A stretch of 64,000 bases of DNA from Pycnopodia helianthoides (GCA_032158295.1 CM063258.1:129001-193000); one strand, 5' to 3'. Shown: positions 1-14,404, counted from the stretch's first letter. Made by a program: numbers and translations. Notes: a model not told the origin generated them from the sequence alone.

Positions 1-3000
1 TATTTTATTTAGTGCACAAGTATTGTTCCAAAAAACGTGGTTCAGATATTAGTTGTAGAAATAAGATGAAAGGACAGTTTGCTACACGTAATGTTGTGCT
101 TGTTTAGTTTGATTTGACATTTTTAATGTGTGTAGGTGAAATACCTTTTATTAGCCTACTGGTTCTAAAACATTCTAGATGTGTTAGGGTACATAAATCA
201 GAGACACTCTCACTTTTACCTACTGTAGTTATAGACAGAAATGATGGAATTTCTTTAAGTTGAAAGTCATATGAATTAGGATTGTTTTGTTAAACAATGA
301 TGCCAGATATATTAGGTATGCACCTTTAAAGACTGACTTTGCTACATGTAGATAGCCAATAAGGGTACAGGAATGTCTTAAGAGCAGACAAGTGTTGCCA
401 CATGCAAAGTGAAGGAGTGATGCATTCGTTACCGCTGAGAGCACGAGAGCGACCAACGGCCGGGGGCGCGACACGGGACCCTTAGAAGCCAAGTTGACCC
501 GTAATCAAGAGTGCATTGCCACCACTAAGATATCCAGTTGGGAACTTGGGGGAGGAACATTAAAACTGTCACCATAATGTACGTCAGTCTTGATGTGTTT
601 ATGGTCTGTAAATGGTCCACACAAAGAGTAACCAACCTTAGCTAAAAAAAGAACACAGAGTTTAAGCATAGCTTCTGTTTAATGTTCCTTATTTAAAGGT
701 TTTAAGGCCATCCCACATGTAGTATCTGGTATACATGCAGTTAATGGTGTTCTTTGATATTATTTGAATTTTGCAAAACAACTTTAAATATAACTCCAGC
801 TGCCAATTTTGATTTCTTTTACAAACCGCAAGGGGCAAGTGAAAACTGAAGCAACCACTTGAACAACACTCCGTTTTTTACTTGTGGTGATTCTTTTATT
901 TGATTTTCATTCATTCTTATTCCTTTGGAGATCTCTGAGAAAACATTAGGTTATAGAATGTTGAGTTATTTTCATTTACAGTTGTGATGGATAACGCATT
1001 TTGAATAAATCAGTTAGGTTTTAGGAATTGTCGAAATAGTTGATTGAAAAGAAGTTACCATTGAAAAGCATTTTACCCTGTAAAAGAGGGTTTCTGAGAG
1101 AACCCCTGCACACCCTGTGGTTGTCCAAAGTAACTGATCAGAGCAAAGGTTGCCATCTGTGGACGTGTTGGAATGTTTAGCACCTTGTGGATCTAAGGTT
1201 GATGTTGATCCACAAAGGTTCAGCTACAGTCCACACTAAAGTCCACTCAATGTTTTGTTAATCATTTAAGTAGGTTATCAACAATAAACATTTGTAAGAA
1301 AGTAAATCAAGAAATACCATGAGAGGAACATAGCGCTAATTTGCGTTAGTTTTACAGGTGCAAATTTTGTATGAAGTTTGAAGTATCTCGAGTTGGCAAC
1401 AAACTGTATGGATCATGCACTTTTATAAAGGATCTCTTTTATTCTTACATGTTATAAGTTATTTGTTATTAGGGAATAAGTTGCACTTTTTATTTGAACA
1501 AGTTAACTTTCCTTCTCAAGCCTACCAGTTTGTGACAATAACCTACATATTGTCCGAATTCACGCAACTTGAATTACTGTGGCTTGTGTACTGTGCAGCA
1601 CAGGTTTTTGGATCAAACAGCTTCTTGAAGCTAAGTAATTTGTCTTTCCATTTGTATAACATGAATGATGATTAGTTAATGGTAAGTTGCCTTTTTACAG
1701 ACCTTTTCATCATATCCAATGGAAAAGACTGTTCCATAGCATGTGTTACACGTTAGAGGTCAGAATACGCATTGTTTGCGTGTGTGGACATTACAACATA
1801 CACACACACAGCACATCATTATTTGAGCGCTTCTCATGCACTATGTTCCGTTATGGTACAAAATACAATGACTGAAATTAAAAAGTGTTTCTGTTGAAAG
1901 TTTTGTAGTAACTTTAACATAAAAATAAAAAGAGGGGGGGGGGAGAGACAGGAATATCAAGTGAAAGTTTTTCACATGGTATATTTACGGTTGTAACAAT
2001 TAGTTATGGAATAAATTATCTTATCAGAACTGAATGAGAAAAGTTGAAATTGGATCCATAAGTCATTTCATAGCCATTTTAAAAGTTCTATTCCCAAGTC
2101 TTCGTTTATAATGCAAAATGTTTTCAAGATTACACAGATTTCTAGATCCTTGGCTGTGAATGACCATAGACTGAATAATAAAACAACCTTATAAACCAAC
2201 AGAACAAAGTAAACAGTTATACAGGATAACAATGCACACAATGAGAAACAAAAATAAAGGTCGATTGTGCCTCATTCAAAAAGAATTCCTTGTATTTTTT
2301 AGCCATGACAGTTGAGTGTTGTTTGTTTTGTGGGACTCACTCAACGACGATGAAACTACTAAGTATTAGTTGACTGTCAGCCTAAATGATTTTTTCCCCT
2401 GGATTCATAATTGATCCATAGATTTTTTTAAACGTAAACTGTGTTTTTTTTTTACATTGAGCCACAATATACGTGTACATGATGTATTTGCATGAAAACA
2501 GTTATGTTTTTAATTATATAGCAACTGAAGTTTATATATTCTTACTATCTATATGCTATTAATCACTGGTTCTCAATTCTCAACAGTACCTTTAGCCTGG
2601 TAGATTCTTACAGATTCAGCACCTGCCTACAATAGAGGCACATGTTCCATTGAAACATCTCTCTTGTCCTGTCTCACAGATTCTGGTGACTCTATGCAGA
2701 TGTTCAATAATGATATTGCATTACAAAATTTTAACTCTGCCAAGATTTGATGGACAAGTTATTTAATTGAGGTCCATGATTCCTTGGGACAGGTTGCTGA
2801 CCCAAGCCAAGCATTGCTCATATCTGAGTTTGAGAAGGATTGCAGCTATTAAGCAGTTGAAGGGAATCGGCATGTAGGCCATTCCTTATCAAATCTCTAG
2901 TCTTGGTTTTTATTATAAATGATTTCTAGATACTGCATTAGTTCGGTGACTTTTCCCTTCCCTATTCAGTGAGTAAATGACTTGGGTTGAAGTTGCGCGT

Positions 3001-6000
3001 AAGTGCTAATGGGTTAAAGAGTGCATGAAATGAAAGCATAACGGAGAAGCAAAGGAAGCATAAATTTATTATGATGAAGTGATGATCCATGTGAAGCTAC
3101 ATCTGGCATTTATTACAAGTAACGCATGCAAAGATAATGCATTTTAAAACACAGTATGGTGAAATCAAGGCGCCGTCATTGAGCGGTGGGAGTATTCACC
3201 TCTGGCTCTGGAACATCTAGACAGTTGCCAAGATTCCAATCCTGAAGTTTAATCCAGGAATTTTTGCTTCAATAAGGAAGAGGACATATTTTTCTTGGCA
3301 CAGGACTCCTTGATTTAAACACAACCATGTACATTTTATGACTAAACTAGGCACAGACCACGGATCCTTCATGTGTCAAAGTGGCATCAGGACCAATGCT
3401 ACCAGGATCTTGATGGCCTCAGTCAGTGGACCCAATGAAATTCCATTGAACCACATCTTGAAGGTTTGACTATGTTCAAGCAGCCAGTCTTAATATTTGT
3501 AGTGAACTGCAAAATGATTAAGAGCACCTTTTCAACAATTTTAAAATCATTTCCTCATTCTTTTACTGGAAAATGTACAGATAACCATTAAGATGCAGTA
3601 AAAAGATGCTTGGTCTAATTTTTGGCCGATGAACCCCAAAATTTAGATTTTAATTTTAAAGAGCAATTTTTATAGATTCAAAAAGTTGCAAACTTTCATT
3701 TAGGGCATTGCATGAAGCAATATGGCAATGAGAAGTTGTAGTTAATTAAAAACTGATAGTGAGTTATTGTCAGGATTCGAAATTAATTCACGCCCATCAG
3801 CTATGTACAGACATTTTTCCATGTATTTTTTGCATTGTTCATGGCATTAGAAAAGCTCATGTATGTTTTAATTTTGAAATTCAAACGGAAAACAGATTCT
3901 TGTAAAAAAAATATTTTATAAAAACGAAACAAAAACAACTTTAAGAATCATCAAAAATACAACTATTATGATCTAAATTGAGAGTTAATATGAATTATAG
4001 CTACTAAAATAACATTCGATTGATATAAAGTAAATACTGGTTAAACATGTCAATCCCCCAAATTATTGATACAACTTACAGACATGCATCAATATTTTAA
4101 CTTATGTTAAATCAACACTACCATTAATCATCGTCCTTTCACAAAGAAAGTTTCCAGGGTACTGCATGATTAACGTTATATAATTGATTACTTTAAGCAT
4201 TTCCGATTGTTTTTGATGAATCAATAAAACCTTGTACAACAGGGATCTGAAATATTCCATTGTTAGAGTTTATAATGTATGGATGCAGAGTGTCCAATAA
4301 TAACATCTGCCACTTAGTATCAGCATTTGTGCACAGATGTGCCCTCAATTAATGACAGTTCACAAACCTTTATGAATATCTACAGTTCAACCAAAGTTTA
4401 AGATGCTGTTTTTCTAATCAGAAAATTCCACTACTTTAAAATCTGAAAACATGACAATCAGAATCTAAATTGGGAGTCCAAAATAGTATCAAGATTTTGA
4501 AGTTCACTACTGGAACTTTTGAGTTAATTCTGACAAGTTTTCACTATTCAAAAGGACTTAAAGAGCTCTAGTTTGTTAATTATATACAGTTTTAAGTCTA
4601 CCACAAATCCAAAAACCAAACTTTCTGTAATGTGAATCCAAGTTTTACAATAACACATCAGTTCTGAATATTTGTCATAAAATGACACTTAATATTGAAG
4701 TAAACGATTTTTGATGATTTAGTTACAATTTTTTTGTATATGATTGAGTTTCATATTTTACATCACATGGATCGCACATGTTTCTTTGAATAAAGTTAAT
4801 ATGAAAAATAAGTCCTCAATGTACGTGGAGTTCAACATAATGAACTCATTATTTTCATGTGGAAAATCATTACAGGCAATTTCAAGTTTTAATGCAATTG
4901 AAACCAAAATAGGTGATCTTAAAGTGAGATTGTAATTTCGTTTAACACAATCCAAACCTTGTAGAATGTTTTCAAATAGTGTTTAAGCTGTAACAAATCT
5001 GTGGTTATATCAGAGCTACACTTTCAGAAGCTGATTTTGTTTGTTTCCTATTCAAAACATTTAATTTCTTAAATCCTAGTAATATGAGCATGGTATTCTC
5101 TATGGTATGACAGACTCACATCATTTCTTATCCAATCAAGACAATGCCCAGGTTTGATGAATGTAGAGGTCAGTTCCGTGTCTAATAGCTTCATGTCTGC
5201 TTGTATAATTATTGTGCAGCTCAAGTTAAACTAAAGTAGTATAACACATTGAGATTACTTGGTGTTTATGTGAGGATACATTTAAGGATACCATCCTCCC
5301 CCACTGTGACATCTGTCTCTAAGTGCAGGTGAAAGAACACCATATGAGTCATCTCTGAGACGTCATGTCATGAGATGGACTTGTTGTTTACCAATCATAG
5401 ATCACCATCACAGTCTCTGTATGCACACCCTGCTTCAGTTAATCTAGAGATTTTAAGAAATTCGCCTCCACAGTGTACCTTCATGTGGGACATTGTGGAT
5501 AGAATATTAGCAAATGCACAAATACTTAACAAAAAACAAAAAAAGAGTAGAAAACCCAAGCTTTAAGTACATTTTATGATTGTAGACCATTACTAAACAA
5601 CAATTAAATAGAAACATGGTTGATCCATCCCAGACTGAGCAAAACAGTTTAGATTTGAACATGATAACAGCTGGAAAAAACCTTTAAGAATATTTGGCAC
5701 TATTACTATTTTCATGCAAGAAAATGTAATATTTTCCTTAGAAATTATTGTGAGCAAATACATGTACCCTTAATATTACTTAAAACAGACACATGGAAGC
5801 CCAACATGGTCCAACAAGCCTCCAAGAAGTTAAAGCAAGTCATTTCAACATCCCTCCATTCCCTTGTCTTGTTGGATCCTATTATGGTACAGTGTTATTG
5901 ATTAGAAGTAACCGGGCCAACCTGGATTGCCATATTTAGACATGCTTGCCATACTGCTTCGGCACCGAGGACAAACACTCACTTTCACTTTTGATGCCCT

Positions 6001-7048
6001 CCAGGTACATTATTCCAAAACTGGTATCTAAATTAATTTTTCCTTGAGGTCAGGGGTGAGGGTTTTTCCTCCAGATCAGGGAGGTTCTACTGTGGTTTAA
6101 GTGTACTGTGTGCTTTTTAGTGACATCTTTTGATCTTTTTGTTTTAGTTTAGTGCTATCAATTGGTTTGACTCTCATTAATGTCTGTAATATTTTTTTAA
6201 ACTGTGGAATAAAGTAAGTTTGGTGATACTGCGTGTATTTTTCCTCTTTTCTTTGGAGGGAATACAGTTTGTTTTCATGAATTAGAAAAAATGGATGCAT
6301 TACACGATTCCATTGCTAGGGATCATCATTGGCAAGGAGCCAATAAAATGCCAGTCGTTTGTAGACAAAGAAATGGTCGTCTCCTATTTGGCATTGACAA
6401 AGACATACAGAATCAAAAACAACATGAGTACAAAGTATGGTCTGTGCTGCCATATTTACATTGGCCTCTAGCGTTGTTTTCATCAAAAGTCAAATTCTTG
6501 TCTCTGATTTTTGGATAACAACGATCTTGCTGTCAGTCAGGATATTTGCGTTCTGCCTGCAAATAAACTTTCAAGAGTGAGTGCTTCATATCATTGTGTC
6601 ATTTATGCCTGGGTTTGTTTTAGTTAAAAGGTTTGTTAGAACATGAAAAAACACCTGAAGGCAAGACTTTAGGAGCTTAATAGAACATCATTTGAAGTGT
6701 TGAAGTTTGTTGAATAAATGTTTTACTTAGGAAGCTCTTAAGGGCATCAACCCCTAAAAACTGTTTGTGTGATCAATACATTTTATTTTATGTTGACAAA
6801 TTTTTCCTTTAAACTTAGTAATATATATTTGGTTGTTTGAGTGTCATGATTGTAGCTTTCAGTCACACTTCTGTGAGAATTGGTGAACATATTATTCAAC
6901 TTGTGTTTGTATTTTTTATTTGTTTTCATCTTTAAATGTTGAAAGTAATTAATGATAACAGATTTGACTCTTTTTATCCCGTGTGAAATTTTACTTTGAA
7001 CCGCGTCAAAATTTCTGCATGAGTACATGTAATTGTGCAATAAATGTT

Positions 7049-7056
7049 TTCCCACG
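7049..7056 (-). promoter_or_regulatory. CSL/Su(H) consensus site
   Basis: The plus strand reads TTCCCACG, the reverse complement of CGTGGGAA, which matches the YGTGGGAA consensus bound by CSL (RBPJ/Suppressor of Hairless), the DNA-binding partner of Notch intracellular domain. It lies in the probable Notch 5' intron. Sequence match only; no binding evidence. Confidence 0.35.
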
Positions 7057-7519
7057 ATTTTCCAAAAAGTTCCCTACAAAAAACATGAACCATGTCAGTG
7101 GCTTTCATTTGTTATTAAATAGGACTATGTAAAGGTACACTTGACTGATTACCTTGTGTTGTTGCTTGCGGTGAAATATTACCAGTCTTTGGAATGAAAC
7201 CATGTTTTCTGCAAACATGTGCAAAAAATTCATTTGGAAAATAGACACAGTGCCCATTAACTAAGGTATAAATAAGAGATTTTCATTTTTCATTTTACAT
7301 TGTTATGAATAATCTGCAGTGTCATTCATTTATTAGTGTCATGACTGCATCATAAATTAACAACCTTGTTTTGTCACGTCAGAAATATATGGTTGAATTG
7401 TATTGCCCTTTCTAACATACCTTAGTTGAATAAAAGACCTTGGACAGAAAGAATACTGTCTCCTCACTAGTGTTAAACAATTTGATTAATTTTGTTTCCA
7501 ATTTAAGGCTACAAAACAA

Positions 7520-7600
7520 TTCCCACAATTTATCCCTTCATAAATTTACAATAATTATTGACAAATATCAGCCTCTACAATTGAAAACCTGTTGTGGGAA
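7520..7600. promoter_or_regulatory. Pair of inverted CSL/Su(H) consensus sites
   Basis: TTCCCACA at 7520-7527 and TGTGGGAA at 7593-7600 are two YGTGGGAA consensus sites in opposite orientation, about 65 bp apart. The spacing is longer than the 15-17 bp of classical paired SPS sites, so cooperative dimer loading is not implied. Their position in the probable Notch intron suggests possible autoregulation. Confidence 0.35.
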
Positions 7601-9941
7601 TTATGTGAATATTTTTGACCTAAAAACAACTGAACCATATGAGTGTTTCTTTTAGATCAACGTGTTTTTGATTAACATCAACATGTTTTCAAAAAAACTT
7701 CAATAAAGTACTTGATAGAAAAAGGCTAAAGGAAAAAAGAACAGTTTGTTGCAAACTGCTTACCAATCAAAGTGACCTTTGATTTAAATGAACTAATTGT
7801 TAATGGTCTGACGTTTCGACCAGAGCAGAGTCTTTCTCATTCAGCCTTTGAAAAAGACTATGCTAGGGTCAAAATGTCAGCACATTAACACTTTTTAAAT
7901 TTAAGAAGCTGACACAGTTTGTTTTCAACACATCTTTTCATACATGTTCATGTACTTCTGAAGTTGTTTCGCCAGATACACTTTATATTCTGTAAAAGCG
8001 TATTTGTCAGATTTCTTTGAGTCATCCTGTGAATATTTTGTTTTTCTAGAATAGCCATGAAGTATTATTCTTACGGCAACTATAAGGCTAGAAGGTGTTG
8101 GATTCCCTATTACATACCAACACATATCCCTAGATATTAAAATAAACACCATTAATCTCTGATGTTGACACCCATGTGGTTGTAAGTCACTTCGGTATGT
8201 GCAATGTAAGCCAGTTGCCAATGTTATTTACGCATATCATTCTTTGACATATTTACAGGTTTCTGTTATTGGCGTGTTTTAAATAACAAATTTCCCAAAA
8301 TAAAAGATGTGGGAGTAAGAAACATGCATCTGAAATGTTTACTTTGAATTGGGCTTCTTAAATGTACATGAAGGAATTTACAATAAGAAATAAGACTCCA
8401 TTCACAGAGCAAGGACCAGCTTGTAACTGAACAAGTTCCAATATGATGTGATTTTCCACTGAAGGAGTATCTAAGACACTTTAATAAAGCTCAAGTATAG
8501 TCTCTGTGTTCTCCCATCTATTATTAAGGAATTGATGTCAATATTTAAACAGGAACCTGGCTGATTATTTCAATTGTTTGTTAACAATCAAATACTTGCC
8601 TTCATATGAAATCAACAACTTCCTGGTCAAACCTCAACTAACTTTTCACCTTTTTTTAAATCAGAGTTCTATTTGTGAGGTCAGCCTCGTGAGTCAAGGG
8701 CCTTGAGTAAATACACGTGCCACCGATAGGTCAGATATTGAGCGCCATCATTAGATAGTATGATTGAAGTGGCATCCAAGTTATAGAGGTAAACAAAATA
8801 TATTTTGAGTTCACAGCCAGGGATGTGTTGAAATGGAGCGTTAAGCAGAGATCAACAGTACTAAATGAGCAGAGTTCTCTTTGTTAAGACTAAAACCTTG
8901 TTTAAATTTATGTTAGCTTGAAGTGAATACTTGTATATGTCAGGCCGTTAGCTATTTTTTACTTGTATTCATGTATTAACAATATTGTAATAATATAGTT
9001 CCGGAGATCAGACATTTCAGGAATCATAGCATAGACTGATCTATTCTTTCTTTTTTTCAAATGAAAGGTGTGTAAATGCATGTACCTTTAGTAATTACTT
9101 ATCAACCCATACCCGTTTATTGGGGCTGCCTATCATTGGTTTTAAAATTAAACCATACCTTGTCAAATCTATAAAACCCATTTTGATTCTATTACTTACC
9201 ATTTCAAACCATCTATATGGTCTAGGTATGATTAATATTTCATGTTATCAGGGGTTATCTTTCTGTACACACACAACATGGGACTCCTAAAGTCCAAATG
9301 GCACCACTAAATCGGCTTATAATCTTCCTTTGCGACACCATTATGCATGCAGCACGTGCCTAGCGCGGGAGGGTGAAGGGTGACTTGCGCCCAAACACGG
9401 CTCCAATCAATACCAAGCAGGAACACAAGGCTTTGTCCTGACCCTCTTCACCTAATTTAACGGGGCCCAAAGTCTCCTCTAAAGCACTCCTTGTATTGAT
9501 TAGTATCCTAGTGCATGATCGATCCAGGATCGTGTTCTTATGGTTCTAAAAGCCACCAGAAACAAAGATGGCGTTGCTAATATGTGTTTACTACATGTGT
9601 TTTATTGATTACACAGGGGGTACAGCTAGGATAAATAGAGCTGGAATTTGTTCTACAATTGCCAAGTAATCATGTTATGTCGTGCACCTGCCCAACATGA
9701 GAAGTGCTCTGTACCATTCAACCTGTTTTTGTAAAGAAGACTTGTCATGGGCTTCTACCTTTGATTGAAATGCTGGAGATAACTTTAGTTCACCCGGGAT
9801 TGGTTTACATTTGTGTAACAGAAGTTCTTTTATCATTGAAAAGTAAATTTCTTTTCAGAGTTGATAATTGTAAATTTAAAAAAAATCAGTCTCCCTCCCC
9901 CTCCCAACTTTATCATTTTAAACTCATCAGAAGCAGCCAAT

Positions 9942-9949
9942 TTCCCACG
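9942..9949 (-). promoter_or_regulatory. CSL/Su(H) consensus site
   Basis: TTCCCACG on the plus strand is the reverse complement of CGTGGGAA, a full match to the high-affinity CSL consensus, within the probable Notch 5' intron. Confidence 0.33.
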
Positions 9950-11765
9950 CTTGATACAAATCCCGGGGCTAATCAAGTCTGTACAATTCTTGCATGCTAC
10001 TTGTATTATGAATGAAAACACAAGTATGGACTCCATGTACCCAATGGGACTGCAATACTGTCAAACTGCATCCACAGCAAACTTCAAAGAAATCCTCGAC
10101 AAAAGAACCAACCATGGTCTGACAAAGGATTGTGCTATTGAATTCAGCAGAATACAAATACACCTGAGCTTGAGTGTGCAATGAGGCAGAACACTATACC
10201 AAACCTGGTGCCCACACTGGACTCTGTGTACCTCAATGGGCCTATAGTTGTGTACTTGTTGGGAATGCAGACAGACTATATTGGTAATGGGTACTATTCT
10301 TGCCTAAACAGGTGTGCTTGTTACATGCCTAAGGTAGAGTACATGTGTACATGTACCTGATCAGTGATTACAATACATATCCTTTTTGCCATCAATGGTT
10401 GGTTGCATAGGAAGACAGTGAATTCATGTGCAGTTATGTCCAATGTGAAATTCAGACATCAGTATCAAACCAAACTTTGGGAAGTTCATGTTGGGTTAAC
10501 AATAGACAAATAATACAAAATATGAATAAATGGAAAAATAATAAAGATGATTCTCAGGTAGACTCATTACAGACAGAAGAATTTATAGCAAGTCAGACTC
10601 TTATCAGTTGTAGTCAAATCAGACCATCCTTTGCAAAGACAGTTTTGAAATCAGGAATGATGTCAGTTTCATTTGAGAAGTAGTTTTTGAAAATCCCTTT
10701 CACATACTTTCACTAAAACATTTCATGGACTTGGACTTCTTTTGAGCAACTTACAGTCACTGTTGAACATACTTTTCTCCCCACAAGTATAAGTTGGCAC
10801 AGCAGAGAGCTCATATTTGCAGACAGAATTAGTTCCTGGGCTATTTTGTGTCACCACCTGTTTCCCAAATAAATTTTCTGGTAACTTTGATCAGCATCAA
10901 TTTTAGAAACCGTACCATGGGTTTGAAGGCATTGCACTTTACCTAAAATCACCTACAAATTTGAAACTGGAGTTACATTAAAGAGACTTTTCTGAGCTTG
11001 AAGAAAATTAGCACTTAGGTTTTAAATTTAAAACAGTTTTGTTAATATTTAATGAAAACACACAAAGGGATGGTAGAATGCATTTTTATGTTACTTTTTC
11101 ATTTCCTCGTATTTGTTTCACTTCATCAAAAGTACACTCTTCCTTTTCACATTAAAATATAATTTGCAATAAAGTATTTGATGTGAAACTAAAACAATCA
11201 GTCTCTCCGAACGAAAGCAAGTTCCTAAGTTTCACATCTTTCTTCTTAAAATATTGGATGGTGATGATAACTGTGAAGAGGGGACAGCTGCAATAAATAT
11301 AAAGGTGCACTTTGAGCATTTTAATGTGAATTATTAAAAAACTTTCTAGTCTGCACTTTCTATTTAGCAATAACCCTCTCATTTTAATTTGCTTTTTTAA
11401 CGAAAATAGCCTTTAAATAGTAATGAGATTTCTGATTATGTTCCATGCAGTTCAAGTAAGTATTCCAACAAACTTATCTATTAAAACGCTATGAATCTAG
11501 GTCTGGACCAACCCGATCAACTCTACAAGTTCAGGTCATTTCCCTGTACAAAAAAAATGTCCAGGATGTTAAGTTTAGATAAATCAAGCATCAAAGCATA
11601 AGTGATTAAAGGTCCACCACAGTTGAGTTAAGATTTTGTCAGTCTTAGGAGTTATATTATAAAGGGGACCAGTTAGTTCCTTAATTTGACCCTAGGGGTG
11701 CAGGCTGTTCTTTCAAAACAGGCAGGATCAAGTGAAACTCTACACTGTCATATCCATAGGGTCAG

Positions 11766-11817
11766 TGGTGTGATGGTGTGTGGGTGTGTGGGTGGGTGGG
11801 TAGGTGGGGTAGGTATG
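11766..11817. repeat. GT/GGGT-rich simple repeat
   Basis: Low-complexity run of GTG, GTGTGGG and GGTGGGTGGGTAGG units on the plus strand. It is G-run rich and could form quadruplex-like structure. No gene nearby. Confidence 0.7.
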
Positions 11818-13240
11818 GTCCCACTGTGGTTTGCCTAGTTTCAGGGTAAGTTTAGTGGGGAGGGTTCATTCTACCACCACTATGGTCCATGTAATGAGTA
11901 TTATTAGATATACCCCACACCCCTCCGGTCACTACTTAAACCATAGAGTGAGGAAATCATGGACCCTCTGCTGACCCTCTGCTAACCCTCTACTGTATTT
12001 GCTTTATATCTGGTCATTGCTCTATCATCAAAGCTTCATGCACCACAACAACTATTATTAGATCACAAGTTTCCATTCTGGAACCAAAATGTGTCATTCT
12101 CTGTTTGATTGGATAATTAACCAGAATAACTGATTTTATTAAGGATATTTCTAATAATAGAAGTTATTGTTAATTGCTTGAGTAAATAATGTAGGTGTAG
12201 GACAAGAAGATTCATTATGAATGAAACATGGAAGAGAGGGTATGTGAGAAAATTTAATTTGGTCTTTTTTTGTGTCTGCAGTTGAAAAGAGAATGACCAT
12301 TTGGTACTACTTCATGCCAGGCAGGAATTATCATCATTACAATAAGTTAGCCTGAGGCTTTCTTTTTATTATTACCATCACTAATGAAGCAGGAGGAAGC
12401 CCTTATCACTAGAGTAGATCTTTGATGATTGCTGGGAACAGCCCTACACATCCTCAGGCCAAAGATAGGTTTCTGCCTCTCCATGCTTGTACTATACTTT
12501 CAAAAGTAGTCATAACACTTTTTCTCTTTTGGAATATTAGGCATTTTCCCCCAAACATTTAGAAACTAACTATTGAGAGATACCCTTTAAAGGTTAGGTG
12601 GTCAATAGTCAAAGTGAATTGTCTGTATAGCCAAAAGTTTATGGATCAGTTGCAACATTGGTTCTTAGGAATCAAATAAAATCTAACATGATCAAACAAA
12701 TGATTTTGTCCACAGTCTGCTCTGTTTGGAAACATTGTTGTCAGGCAGTGAAGTCTCATTCCACTGATTTTATTTTTATACAATTTTTTCTTCCATTGTC
12801 CATCACGTACATGCATCAGTTCCTCTGTGGTAATGTTGAAAGAAAAAAAGGGACACACAAATTGTATTCCTTCTACCTTTGTAAACCCATTGTAGTTGCT
12901 GTCGGTATTTGTTCACTGTGCCCTATTTTTATTATGCAATTGCATTACTTCCAATGTATTCATGCATGCTTACCTTTCAGGAACTATATTTATCAAGTGT
13001 GATCTCCCCAAAAGTTCAGCCATAGGGTTTGCATAGGCCACCATAGGGGAGTAAACAAGCTCATTAAGTATGCGCACCTGTCCCTCCAGCTCGCGACCCC
13101 TTTGCACCCATTGGTCCATTGAGCTCATGAATAATTCAAGAGGGAGGGTGGCTATGTAAGCATGGGACTGTTATTGAGGGTATGGGTTTGTTTGCAGTAA
13201 AACCTGTACTCTGAAGACTGCACTGTTCAGTGACTATTAT

Positions 13241-13884
13241 AACCATGGAGGTAGAAATCTCCATGCTATAACCATGGAGGTAGCTATAACCATGGGGCAG
13301 AAATCTCCTTCAAGCTATAACCATGTAGAAATCTCCTCCATGCTACAGGCCTGGAATTACACAGAGGCCATGGCTTCTGTTGCCCCTGGTCTTGGCCTTG
13401 GTGCCCCTTCAAAAGTTTCCTACAGACTTCAATGTTTTTCCAATGGAAGTGCCCTTGGCAAAATGAAAATGGCCTTGCCCTTTTAAAGATGAAGTTCCAG
13501 GCCTGATGCTATAACCATAAAGATAGAAATGTACCCCATGCTATAACCATGGAGGTAGAAGTCTCCACCAAGCTATCCATAGTGTTAGGTGTGTCTGTGT
13601 GTCTTTTGAACACCCTGATTTAAATTGTGACGCCCTTTTTTACGTCATTTACATGTAAATGTATTGTAAGTGACAAATTTGGAAACCCAGTTTTTAAATT
13701 TCCAGCAAATTTGGACACCCTTTTAGTACCAAATCCTGGCTAAGACCTTGGCTTTAACCATAACAGAAGAAATCTACTCCATGCTACAATCATGGAGGTA
13801 GAAATTTCCTCCATGCGCTAACCATGGAGGTAGAAATCTCCCCCATTCTATAATAACCTTGGAGGTAGAAAACTCCATGCTATA
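13241..13884. repeat. Degenerate minisatellite, unit about 30 bp, interrupted by insertions
   Basis: Repeated units contain gctataaccatggaggtag followed by aaatctcc(tcca); roughly ten imperfect copies are visible between 13241 and 13884. The array is interrupted by a foldback element at 13346-13505 and by an unrelated stretch at about 13577-13760. Unit length varies, so this is an old, decaying array. Confidence 0.75.
13346..13505. mobile_element. 160-bp MITE (family A) inserted in the minisatellite
   Basis: The element starts with caggcctggaa and ends with the inverted ttccaggcctg, giving 11-bp terminal inverted repeats. The flanks both read atgcta (13340-13345 and 13506-13511), which looks like a 6-bp target duplication of the host minisatellite unit. 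There is no coding capacity. A diverged relative lies at 49619-49775. Confidence 0.7.
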
Positions 13885-14396
13885 TCATAACATATGAAAT
13901 ACAGACACTTGCAAATGAAATTAATGTCAGAGCTACTCTCAGACATTCATTTCAAACACAATTTAAACACCTATTTCATTGCGCAACTGTTAAAAAATGC
14001 AAAAACCTTTTGGTTAAGTTTGGTTGAGAACAACCTTGAGTAACACCATGTACATGTACAGTTCTTTCAGGTTTCCTTGCATCAAAACATTTTGGAACTA
14101 ACTTCTTAGATTTTTGTTCTGTATTTCAATTACATTTTTGGGTTCAGCTGATTTTATGTCTTGTTTCAGAAGTGTTGTGCCTGCGTAGCAACTTTAAGTA
14201 AGCGTCTAGCACTAAAAACCCTTTAAGAAAAATCAGTCCAGTTCTGTTCAAGTTGTGTATGATGTAATATTAGTTTGTGCATAGAAAATACCATCAAAAA
14301 CTTGTTTAAAAACTGCTTTCTAAAGTAGAATTGTAGTTGTGAACAACGCCAGATTGTTAACAATGACACCCCGGATGTTCGCTCACTCTGGCTGTG

Positions 14397-14404
14397 CGTG
14401 GGAA
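14397..14404 (+). promoter_or_regulatory. CSL/Su(H) consensus site
   Basis: CGTGGGAA is a perfect match to the high-affinity CSL consensus, 0.9 kb upstream of the first visible Notch exon. Confidence 0.37.

Noticed and set aside
229..492. Minus-strand open frame of 87 codons
   Set aside because: No domain, no splice context, and its composition follows the CpG-rich patch; most likely chance.
12658..13002. Plus-strand open frame of 114 codons with a few Cys
   Set aside because: Cys spacing does not fit EGF or other modules and no flanking splice sites suit Notch phases; it was considered as a missing Notch exon and dismissed.
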